From Phycisphaerales bacterium UBA2396 (GTDB lineage: Bacteria > Planctomycetota > Phycisphaerae > Phycisphaerales > UBA1924): DNA of 16,954 bases. The DNA is taken from NCBI GenBank assembly GCA_002343325.1, contig DDSG01000073.1, forward strand, positions 433 through 17,386, written 5' to 3'. The translations under genes and the position numbers were made by a program. Each line of letters opens with the position of its first letter. Positions within the stretch are counted from its first letter, which is position 1. Positions 7,040 to 12,952 of this stretch are shown here, piece by piece. Under the pieces are notes generated by a model. The model was not told the DNA's origin and did no database searches. It was given only the letters and a program-made list of their open reading frames with translations.

Positions 7040-7627
7040 ATGGGCACGGCGTGGCTTGTGATCGACGGGGATCGGCTCGGGCCGGAACATGGCGGAGAAG
7101 CGTGGGGCCGATGGTCGACGCTCGGATTGCTCGAAGCGCCGACGCCCCCAGGGCCGGGCGAACGGCTGGTGGCCTCGGCGGGGGCGGTGCGTGACGAGGA
7201 GGACCCGGCCCGCGCGGCGATGTACGCGTGGGGCGAGGCGGGTCGCAAGCTGCTGGACGCCTCGGTGGAGCGGGCCCTGTCGGGCGGGGGCGAGGTGCTG
7301 ATCCGTGGAGCGTGCGGCGAGTTGCTGTCGGACGTGCCCGGGTGCCTGTCGCTTCTGAGGCGTTTTGAAAGCAACGGGCTTCGGCTCGCGGTGGATCCGG
7401 GCGCGATGCTGTCGGACGAGATGACCCGAGACGCGGACGACCACGCGACGCGGGTGATCGAGGCGCTGCTGCCCCACCCCGCGGCGGGGTTGCTGATCGT
7501 GCGGGCGGATCGGCCCGGGCTGGCGGGGGTGATGCGGTGTGCCGGCGTGATCCGCGAGCGGGGGCTGCCGATACTGGCGATTGGGGAGAGTCCGTCGCTG
7601 CTCGCGGCCCGGATCGGGCTGACCTGA
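7040..7627 (+). CDS. Hypothetical protein, possibly a shortened sugar-isomerase-type barrel
   Basis: 195 residues, soluble, no signal peptide. The start at 7040 has no ribosome site but follows a TACAGT box by 5 bases. The middle has an order of motifs reminiscent of xylose-isomerase-like (AP endonuclease 2 family) TIM barrels: a strand ending in an acidic residue (EVLIRGACGELL), a helix, a strand with LRLAVDPGAML, then a His-containing helix (DDHATRVIEALL) and a strand (GLLIV). Full-length members are about 260-300 residues, so this one would lack a large N-terminal part; the usual metal ligands are not all visible. An alternative is an unrelated small alpha/beta protein. It is followed 56 bases later by nuoC in the same direction. 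Confidence 0.6.
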   Translation: MGTAWLVIDGDRLGPEHGGEAWGRWSTLGLLEAPTPPGPGERLVASAGAVRDEEDPARAAMYAWGEAGRKLLDASVERALSGGGEVLIRGACGELLSDVPGCLSLLRRFESNGLRLAVDPGAMLSDEMTRDADDHATRVIEALLPHPAAGLLIVRADRPGLAGVMRCAGVIRERGLPILAIGESPSLLAARIGLT

Positions 7628-7670
7628 AGGACGGCTCGGGAACTGGGAGGATCATCGCGCCCGACCGCGG

Positions 7671-7676
7671 TACGAT
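7671..7676 (+). promoter_or_regulatory. -10-like box TACGAT before nuoC, possibly leaderless promoter
   Basis: TACGAT is followed by 7 bases and the ATG of nuoC at 7684. The only purine-rich stretch (GGGAGG, 7645-7650) is more than 30 bases away, too far to serve as a ribosome site. Confidence 0.45.
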
Positions 7677-7683
7677 TGCGGCG

Positions 7684-8304
7684 ATGAGCACGCCTTCCTC
7701 TTCGAACCCGACGCCAACACCTCACACAGACGCTCGGACCGCGTGGGGCACGCCCGCGCGAGCGCCCGACCTGTCGCACCCGATGTTCGCGGCGATCAAG
7801 GCTGCGTTCCCCGGGAAGAAGTTCCTGGCGCAGGAGTTCCGGGGGATGTCGACGCTGGTGGTCGAGCCGGCGGACCTGCACGCGGTGCTGGCGTTCCTGA
7901 AGGAGAAGCAGGGGTACTGCTTCCTGTCGGACGTGACGGGGGTTGACTATCTGAACTACCCCGCGCCGCAGCCGGGGCGATTCGCGGTGGTCTATAACGT
8001 GGTGTGCTTTGCACGCGACGAGCGGTTTATCGTGAAGACATACGTGAACCCCACGCTGCCGACGGACGGGATCGTGGAGGATCCGGCGTTGTGGGTGGAC
8101 AGCGCGTGCGACCTGTGGCCCGGGGCGGAATGGCCCGAGCGTGAGGTCTTCGACATGTTCGGGATCCGGTTCCGCAATCACCCGGACCTTCGGCGGATCC
8201 TGACGTGGGAGAGCTACCCCGCGCATCCGCTGCGGAAGGACTACCCGGTGCGCGGCCGGGGCGAGCGTGAGCAGTACGCGATCATCGACCGCACGTCTAC
8301 CTGA
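7684..8304 (+). CDS. nuoC: NADH-quinone oxidoreductase subunit C
   Basis: 206 residues. It is the 30-kDa peripheral-arm subunit of respiratory complex I, which helps hold the quinone-reducing part together and carries no cofactor itself. The family signature is intact: EREVFDMFGIRFRNHPDLRR at residues 152-171 followed by ILTWE and HPLRKDYP (181-188), as in authentic NuoC. The N-terminal 30 residues are a polar Ser/Thr/Pro-rich extension. The start is the ATG at 7684; the frame is open upstream to 7537, but that overlaps the previous gene and lacks any family similarity. No other nuo gene is adjacent: upstream is the 195-residue unknown and downstream a Pmp3-like gene 15 bases later. There is no NuoD fusion. 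Confidence 0.93.
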   Translation: MSTPSSSNPTPTPHTDARTAWGTPARAPDLSHPMFAAIKAAFPGKKFLAQEFRGMSTLVVEPADLHAVLAFLKEKQGYCFLSDVTGVDYLNYPAPQPGRFAVVYNVVCFARDERFIVKTYVNPTLPTDGIVEDPALWVDSACDLWPGAEWPEREVFDMFGIRFRNHPDLRRILTWESYPAHPLRKDYPVRGRGEREQYAIIDRTST

Positions 8305-8319
8305 AGGGGGAACTGAGTC

Positions 8320-8499
8320 ATGGGCGAAACGCCGGACACGAACAAGCTGTTGATGGTGATCATCGCGATCCTGCTGCCGCCGGTGGCGGTGTTCCTCAAG
8401 AAGGGCGCGGGCGGGCACCTGATCCTGAATATCGTTTTGCTGTTTGTGACGGTGTGGGTGGGCGCGTTCATCCACGCGCTGTGGTGCGTGCTGTCCTAA
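8320..8499 (+). CDS. Pmp3/YqaE (UPF0057) family small membrane protein
   Basis: 59 residues, ATG at 8320 with an AAGGGGGA ribosome site about 8 bases upstream and TAA at 8497-8499. The sequence has the two-helix pattern of the family: a first helix KLLMVIIAILLPPVAVFL with the signature PPVAV, a short Lys/Gly loop (KKGAGGH), and a second helix NIVLLFVTVWVGAFIHALW with the family's HAxW near the end. Members are stress-linked membrane proteolipids in bacteria, plants and yeast, affecting membrane potential or ion leak. It starts 15 bases after nuoC and is closed by a strong terminator, so the two are probably co-transcribed. Confidence 0.88.
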   Translation: MGETPDTNKLLMVIIAILLPPVAVFLKKGAGGHLILNIVLLFVTVWVGAFIHALWCVLS

Positions 8500-8528
8500 G
8501 GCGAGAGAACGCACGGAGAGGCCAAATG

Positions 8529-8571
8529 AACACGCCCGGCGTTCGGCTCGCGAACACCGGGCGTGTTGTTC
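8529..8571. terminator. Strong bidirectional terminator between pmp3-like gene and murA
   Basis: The arms are AACACGCCCGG, C, GTTCG (8529-8545) and CGAAC, A, CCGGGCGTGTT (8551-8567), with a 5-base loop: 16 paired bases and one mismatch. On the plus side GTTCTG follows; on the minus side TTCATTT follows. The two neighbouring genes converge on it, with stops at 8499 and 8589. Confidence 0.85.
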
Positions 8572-8588
8572 TGTGCTTCGGGGCGTGA

Positions 8589-9947
8589 TCAGCCCTCGGA
8601 AATCTGGGCGTTGCTGGGCAGGTCCTTGTCGTCGACGCGGCGGATGGAGGCGCCCAGGGTGTTGAGGCGGTCTTCCATCTTTTCGTACCCGCGGTCGAGG
8701 TGATAGACGCGGTGCACGGCGGTGGTGCCCTCGGCGGCGAGCCCGGCGAGGACGAGCCCGGCGGAGGCCCGCAGATCGCTCGCCATGACCGGAGCCCCGA
8801 TGAGGCGCGGGACGCCCGAAATGACGACCGTCGGGCCTTGGCGGTAGAGCTTGGCGCCCATGCGGGCGAGTTCGGCGACGTGGAGGAACCGCTCGGGGAA
8901 GATGCGCTCGGTGATCACGCTGTTCCCACTGGCGAGGGTGAGGGCGGCCATGAGCTGGGCCTGCGCGTCGGTGGGGAAGCCCGGGTGGGGCTGCGTGGTG
9001 ACTTCGATGGGGCGGATCGTGCGGTCGCAGGTGACACGGACGGAGGCCCGCATCGGGTCGATCGCGGGGGGGACGCCCGGCGCGCTGGCGACGGGGGTGA
9101 CGTGGATGCCCATCGCGGCGAGCTTGTCGACCACGGCGAGCAGCGCGTCCATCGGGCAGTTGTCGAGCGTGACGTCGCCGTTGGTGATGGCGGCGGCGAG
9201 CATGAAGGTGGCGGCCTCGATGCGGTCGGGGATCACGGTGTGGTCGATCCCGCCGAGCTGCTTGACGCCCTCGATGATAATGCGCGGCGAGCCCTGCCCG
9301 CGGATCTTGGCGCCCATGGCGTTGAGCATGTTGGCCAGGTCGACGATCTCGGGCTCGCAGGCGGCGGATTCGATGATCGTGACGCCTCGGGCGAGCGTGG
9401 CGGCGGACATGACGTTGGCGGTGCCGAGCACGGTGGAGCCGAAGGCGCCACCGAGGAAGATGGTCGCGCCGCGGAGCCCGCCGTGGGGCGCCTTGGCGAT
9501 GATGTCGCCGGCGGTGAGGGTGATCTCGGCGCCAAGGGCGGCCATGCCGCGCAGGTGGAGGTCGACGGGGCGGTCGCCGATGGAGCACCCGCCGGGCATG
9601 GAGACGCGGGCGTATCCGCGGCGGGCGAGCAGCGGGCCGAGCGTGCAGATGGAGGCCCGCATGGTCTTGACGATCTCGTAGCGGGCGTGGCTGTTCTCGG
9701 TGGATTGAGTGTGGAGCTTGACGACCCCGGGCTCGCTCGCGGGGGGCTCGCTGGTGCGGACGCACCCGAGCTCGGCGAGCAGGCGATACATGTTTTTGAG
9801 GTCGGCCAGGTCGGGGATGCTGCGGAGGGTCACGGGCTCGTCGGTGAGGAGCGCGGCCGCGGTCAGCGGGAGGGCGGCGTTCTTGGAGCCGTGAATGCGG
9901 ATGCGGCCTGAGAGTCGGCGGCCGCCCTCGATGACGAACGTGTCCAT
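8589..9947 (-). CDS. murA: UDP-N-acetylglucosamine 1-carboxyvinyltransferase (MurA)
   Basis: 452 residues, somewhat longer than the usual 420. MurA transfers enolpyruvate from PEP to UDP-GlcNAc, the first committed step of peptidoglycan synthesis, in the cytoplasm. Family residues are in place: Lys22-Asn23 in GSKNAALP, the PEP-attacking Cys121 in PGGCSIGDRPVDLH (the fosfomycin target, present as Cys and not Asp), the aspartate of PGFPTDAQAQ, and the arginine of DLRASAGLVLAGLAA. The extra length comes from small insertions and a C-terminal tail. The start at 9947 has AAGGA 9 bases upstream. A promoter is visible at 10019-10046, and a terminator is shared with the opposing gene. Confidence 0.96.
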   Translation of the reverse strand: MDTFVIEGGRRLSGRIRIHGSKNAALPLTAAALLTDEPVTLRSIPDLADLKNMYRLLAELGCVRTSEPPASEPGVVKLHTQSTENSHARYEIVKTMRASICTLGPLLARRGYARVSMPGGCSIGDRPVDLHLRGMAALGAEITLTAGDIIAKAPHGGLRGATIFLGGAFGSTVLGTANVMSAATLARGVTIIESAACEPEIVDLANMLNAMGAKIRGQGSPRIIIEGVKQLGGIDHTVIPDRIEAATFMLAAAITNGDVTLDNCPMDALLAVVDKLAAMGIHVTPVASAPGVPPAIDPMRASVRVTCDRTIRPIEVTTQPHPGFPTDAQAQLMAALTLASGNSVITERIFPERFLHVAELARMGAKLYRQGPTVVISGVPRLIGAPVMASDLRASAGLVLAGLAAEGTTAVHRVYHLDRGYEKMEDRLNTLGASIRRVDDKDLPSNAQISEG

Positions 9948-10018
9948 GTTCGTGTGTCCTTGGTGGTGGGCGTCATGCCCGCGGGGTGGGGTCGGGTGTC
10001 GTGGGGAACGATGGTCCG

Positions 10019-10046
10019 ATCATACATCGGCGGGTTGGGGTTTCGA
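10019..10046 (-). promoter_or_regulatory. murA promoter
   Basis: On the minus strand the -35 element TCGAAA (10041-10046; 4 of 6 consensus) and the -10 element TATGAT (10019-10024; 5 of 6) are 16 bases apart. Transcription would begin near 10012, giving a leader of about 65 bases that ends with the AAGGA site. This is the best sigma-70-like promoter in the window. Confidence 0.65.
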
Positions 10047-10252
10047 TCTTGCGAACTCGGAAAAGGCGTCAGATTCCTCGCGTGTCCCGTGGCGGTCGGC
10101 CGGGGCGCGTGGCGGTGCGGGCGGATAGATCGGAAGGTGGAGTCGGTTGGACGGGGAGCGCGGGGCAAGCCCACGCCGCCCGACGGGGAGAGAGAGACCC
10201 CCGCCCGACCATTCGCGCCGCGGCCCGATCGAAGGGCAAGCTAGCGGGGCAC

Positions 10253-10294
10253 ACGCCCGGACCTCCCACCGCAGGGGTCCGGGCGTTCTGTTTA
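10253..10294 (+). terminator. Orphan rho-independent terminator
   Basis: ACGCCCGGACC (10253-10263) and GGTCCGGGCGT (10276-10286) pair perfectly over 11 bp around a 12-base loop, and TCTGTTTA follows on the plus strand. No plus-strand gene lies upstream between the murA promoter and this site, so it must end a non-coding transcript, act as an attenuator for the gene at 10447, or protect that gene from read-through. Confidence 0.75.
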
Positions 10295-10446
10295 TCCGGG
10301 GGGTCGTGATCGGAAAATTCTCCGAAGCGGGTTGCACGGGGGACGGGTGTTTCGGAGGGTGTGTGAGTGCGGCGAGCGGGCGGGATGCCCCGGCACGGGC
10401 CGCAACGAGGAACGAAGCCCTTTGGGGGCTGGAACGGAGGACGACG

Positions 10447-11376
10447 ATGCGAGGCTACGCGACGATGTGTGCGGCGGGACTGCTGGCGGCTGCCGGCGCT
10501 GTCCTGTGCACCCCCACCACCACCCAGGGCAACTCTTCGAGTGACCCGTACGCGGCCCTGCCGTCGTCCATCGACCTGACGGGCGTCGTCCGCGACTTCC
10601 GCGAACGGTCGGCCTCGGGCGGGCACCCCGACTTTGAGCGTGCCCCCACGGGCGGGTTCGGTCACTACATGAACATGGTCGCCGACCAGCTCGACGCGGA
10701 CGGCAAGCCCCAGTTCCGCAGCACCGGGACGCTGGTGGGCACGCAGTGGCGTGACAGTTCGGGCCGCAACGTGATCAGCCCGCGGTCGTACATCTCCGCC
10801 CGCTCGGGTGACACGAATGGCTCGCTCAACGCGTCGAAGATCGGCGCCCTGACGACCGAGGCGAACTTCCGCGAGTGGTTCCGCGACGTCGCGGGCAAGA
10901 ACGTCTCGAAGCAGCAGACGCTGCGGCTGGTCCGCCAGGCAGGGACCAACGTCTACACCTTCGACGACCGCCAGGACGCGGGCTTCATGAACCGCGGCGG
11001 GTTCTTCCCGGTCAACGGCGAGCTCTTCGGCAACTCCGGCGGCGGCGGCCTGGCCAACACCAACTACCACTTCACCTTCGAACTCGAAACCGAGTTTGAG
11101 TACAAGGCCAACTCGGGCCAGACCTTCCGGTTCACCGGCGACGACGACGTCTGGGTCTTCATCGACGGGAAGCTCGTGATCGACCTGGGCGGCGTGCACG
11201 GCGCGATCTCGCAGGTGATCGAGCTGGACCGCCTGAACTGGCTGCAGGACGGGAAGTCCTACAAGCTCAAGTTCTTCTTCGCCGAGCGTCACCGCACGCA
11301 GTCGAACTTCCGCATCGAGACCACGATGCAGATGCGGACCGTGCAGCCCCCGGCCACGAGCGCCCTGTACGACTAA
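10447..11376 (+). CDS. Secreted fibro-slime domain protein
   Basis: 309 residues. The start at 10447 has GGAGGA 5 bases upstream. The N-terminus (MRGYATMCAAGLLAAAGAVLC) is a secretion signal. Almost the whole mature protein is one fibro-slime domain (about residues 43-296). It opens with the typical VVRDF and HPDFER motifs and contains GDDDVWVFIDGKLVIDLGG (231-249), FFFAERH (276-282) and SNFRIET (286-292), the hallmark motifs of this PA14-related beta-barrel. The family occurs in Fibrobacter cellulose-adhesion proteins, slime-mould cysteine-rich proteins and other bacteria, and is thought to bind carbohydrate. There is no sorting tail, dockerin or second domain. It is monocistronic, between an orphan terminator and its own terminator. 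The ligand is unknown. Confidence 0.9.
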   Translation: MRGYATMCAAGLLAAAGAVLCTPTTTQGNSSSDPYAALPSSIDLTGVVRDFRERSASGGHPDFERAPTGGFGHYMNMVADQLDADGKPQFRSTGTLVGTQWRDSSGRNVISPRSYISARSGDTNGSLNASKIGALTTEANFREWFRDVAGKNVSKQQTLRLVRQAGTNVYTFDDRQDAGFMNRGGFFPVNGELFGNSGGGGLANTNYHFTFELETEFEYKANSGQTFRFTGDDDVWVFIDGKLVIDLGGVHGAISQVIELDRLNWLQDGKSYKLKFFFAERHRTQSNFRIETTMQMRTVQPPATSALYD

Positions 11377-11401
11377 GCCCTCGCCGCATCCTCTGATTCC
11401 C

Positions 11402-11443
11402 ACGCCCGGGTTGGCCGATCATGGCCGCCCGGGCGTCGTTTTT
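11402..11443 (+). terminator. Terminator of the fibro-slime gene
   Basis: ACGCCCGGG (11402-11410) and CCCGGGCGT (11428-11436) pair perfectly, with a further inner GGCC/GGCC pair, followed by CGTTTTT. It begins 25 bases after the stop and touches the stop of the opposing gene at 11445. Confidence 0.85.
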
Positions 11444-11444
11444 G

Positions 11445-11873
11445 TCAGGGCACCCACCAGCCGCCGCCCCAGCCGCCCTCGACGCCGCGCCCACTCCAGC
11501 GCCCCCACCCCGAGCCCTCGCCGGGGGAGACATGCACCGCGTTGGGCGAGGGCGACAGATACAGCCGCCGCAGACGCAGCAGGTCGGGTCTGGGCTCCGG
11601 GTCGTAGTACGAAGGGGTCGCCAGGCGATCCGACGCCACCGCGAGCGCTCCATCCCGTCGCGCATAGTCCCCCGCCTCTTCGGCGAGCGTGCCGGGGGTT
11701 TCGAGGGCGGCCCGGGGAGCCGTCACGAGAGCCCAACTGTGCCCCCCGCCCTGGCCGGAGACCAACCTCGGCGCGGGGCGTCCGACCTCGCTTGCGCACC
11801 CACCCAGCAGCAGGAGGATCGCGAGCGCGGCCATGCCGCCCGTCAGCGCATCATGTCTCGGATTGCGGTCCAT
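11445..11873 (-). CDS. Small lipoprotein with a Gly/Trp-rich tail, function unknown
   Basis: 142 residues from the ATG at 11873. A lipoprotein signal follows a short polar head: GGMAALAILLLLGGC, with the lipidated Cys at about residue 26. A later ATG (MAALAI) is a possible start. The middle contains an SWALVTAPRAALETPGTLAE segment and PDLLRLRRLYLSPSPNAVHV. The last 25 residues are nearly all Gly, Trp, Ser and Arg (GWGRWSGRGVEGGWGGGWW), low complexity and probably surface-exposed. There is no ribosome site; instead a TACGTT box stands 6 bases before the ATG. It follows the oxidase gene by about 100 bases. The family is not recognised. Confidence 0.6.
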   Translation of the reverse strand: MDRNPRHDALTGGMAALAILLLLGGCASEVGRPAPRLVSGQGGGHSWALVTAPRAALETPGTLAEEAGDYARRDGALAVASDRLATPSYYDPEPRPDLLRLRRLYLSPSPNAVHVSPGEGSGWGRWSGRGVEGGWGGGWWVP

Positions 11874-11879
11874 GCATTC

Positions 11880-11885
11880 AACGTA
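11880..11885 (-). promoter_or_regulatory. -10-like box TACGTT, possibly leaderless promoter
   Basis: On the minus strand TACGTT is followed by GAATGC and the ATG at 11873, a 6-base gap. A TCGACG hexamer (4 of 6 to the -35 consensus) lies 16 bases upstream of it. No Shine-Dalgarno sequence is present. Confidence 0.5.
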
Positions 11886-11975
11886 CACGACGCGGGGGGC
11901 CCGTCGAGCCGAAGTGCCCGGAATGTGCGTTTTCGGGCCCGCGCAGACGTCCCGGACGCCACAACGGGCCATGCC

Positions 11976-12896
11976 TCACCCGGACGCGAGACGAACCACG
12001 TCCTCCGCACACCCCCAGCAGAGCGTGTACCCCGACCCGCCGTGCCCGTAGTTGTGGATGACTCGCCCGTCACGCTCGACGCGAACCCTCGTCCTGTAGG
12101 GGCGCAGCCCGACGGCCTCGCGGAGCACGCGGCCCGGGCGGAACCCGCGCGAACGGGCCTTCTCGAGGATCCTCTCTCGCACGGCCGGATCGGCGACGAG
12201 CGGGCGACCCGGGTCGCACGGTTCGCTGATGCCGCCGATGACCACCTCGCTGCGTCGGGGGATCACGTAGAAGACGTCGGCATGCCCGCGGTCGTGCGAG
12301 ACGGAAACGCGCAGGTCGATCTCGCCGGGCTCGCAGACGACGACGTGCCCGAAGATCGGCCGAAGTTCAGGGTCGTTGGTCAGGCCCAGCGCGCCAAGCC
12401 CCGCGCAGTTGACGACCAGATCGCCCGGCAGTTCGTCGAACGAGCGTACGGCCCGGCGGATGATGGGGCGGCGAAGCCGCGACTCGAGCCATCGCATGAA
12501 GACTGGCGACTCGGCCCGCGGCGCGGTGACGCGCCAGGCCATTGTGGCCGGTCCACCGGGGAAGCCCTCTCGCACGGGTTCGAGGTCCGGGGTGTCGGCG
12601 GCCCACCAGGGGCGTTCCTCGTCGTCGTGAAGCTCGTAGAGGGTGATCAGGTCAACCCCGGCCGAGTGATCGTGAGAGGCGAGGCGGTTGTAGTGGACGC
12701 GTGTGCGGGCGGCCCAGCGGCTGACCAGCGCGGGCGGGTCGCTGCGGAAGGGGTGCCAGAGGGCGGCCGCGACGCCCGAAACGCATTCGAGCCCGGGCCT
12801 GTCGGCGAAGACCTGGACGTCATGCCCGACCTCCTGCAGCAGGAGGGCGGAGGTGAGCCCCGCCACGCCGCCGCCGATGATCGAGATCGACTTCAT
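11976..12896 (-). CDS. FAD-dependent D-amino-acid oxidase family protein
   Basis: 306 residues. The start at 12896 has AGAAGG 4 bases upstream; the frame to 12932 lies in the divergent promoter region. DAAO oxidises D-amino acids to imino acids with FAD and oxygen, giving peroxide. The N-terminus has the Rossmann fingerprint SIIGGGVAGLTSALLLQEVG. The C-terminus matches the DAO signature in full (VIHNYGHGGSGYTLCWGCA, 279-297), preceded by GLRPYRTRVRVER, the segment carrying the substrate-carboxylate arginine in the eukaryotic enzymes, and by FYVIPRRSEVVIGG, which corresponds to the active-site tyrosine strand. The resemblance to the vertebrate enzyme in these segments is striking. No peroxisomal or secretion signal; cytoplasmic. 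Glycine oxidase (ThiO) is less likely, as no thi genes are near and the HNYG motif fits DAAO. It diverges from the phosphatase gene. Confidence 0.85.
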   Translation of the reverse strand: MKSISIIGGGVAGLTSALLLQEVGHDVQVFADRPGLECVSGVAAALWHPFRSDPPALVSRWAARTRVHYNRLASHDHSAGVDLITLYELHDDEERPWWAADTPDLEPVREGFPGGPATMAWRVTAPRAESPVFMRWLESRLRRPIIRRAVRSFDELPGDLVVNCAGLGALGLTNDPELRPIFGHVVVCEPGEIDLRVSVSHDRGHADVFYVIPRRSEVVIGGISEPCDPGRPLVADPAVRERILEKARSRGFRPGRVLREAVGLRPYRTRVRVERDGRVIHNYGHGGSGYTLCWGCAEDVVRLASG

Positions 12897-12940
12897 GCAT
12901 CCTTCTCCACGCCCGGCGGGGTCGAAAGCCACCGGCGGGA

Positions 12941-12946
12941 TACGCT
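12941..12946 (+). promoter_or_regulatory. -10-like box TACGCT, possibly leaderless promoter
   Basis: TACGCT is followed by CACCGT and the ATG at 12953, a 6-base gap, with no ribosome site between. It is identical to the box before the gene at 1368. Confidence 0.5.
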
Positions 12947-12952
12947 CACCGT

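Larger units (their letters stand above)
9948..10446. other. 499-base non-coding region between murA and the fibro-slime gene
   Basis: It holds the murA promoter (10019-10046), a structured GC-rich tract with hairpins at about 10158-10176 (GCG, C, GGG, loop, CCC, A, CGC) and 10184-10203 (CGGGG and CCCCG around an AG repeat), an orphan terminator (10253-10294), and the leader of the fibro-slime gene with a small hairpin AGCCC/GGGCT just before its ribosome site. Frames here are open only through GC bias and have no credible starts. Confidence 0.6.

Noticed and set aside
6877..9765. A 962-residue open frame on the minus strand opposite nuoC, the Pmp3 gene and part of murA
   Set aside because: It is Arg/Pro/His-rich with no domain, spans a strong terminator and covers recognised genes on both strands. 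It is an open frame produced by high GC content.
8700..9911. Long open frame on the plus strand opposite murA
   Set aside because: Composition is Gly/Asp/Ala-rich with no motifs, and murA on the other strand is unambiguous. Similar antisense frames at 1275-2483, 5088-6608, 10069-11403, 12893-14176, 14068-15330 and 15404-16384 were rejected for the same reason.
10100..10160. SRP-RNA-like CGGAAGG motif in the murA/fibro-slime gap
   Set aside because: Only the tetraloop-like core resembles SRP RNA; the flanking bases do not form the conserved internal loop or a long closing helix.
10380..10446. Possible cyclic-di-GMP riboswitch before the fibro-slime gene (GGAACGAAGCC... GGGGGCT)
   Set aside because: The conserved GGGACGCAAAGCC core and the tetraloop-receptor pair are not there; the resemblance is limited to a few bases.
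12565..12600. tRNA T-arm-like GGGTTCGAGGTCC
   Set aside because: It lies inside the oxidase gene and no acceptor stem, D-arm or anticodon arm can be drawn around it.
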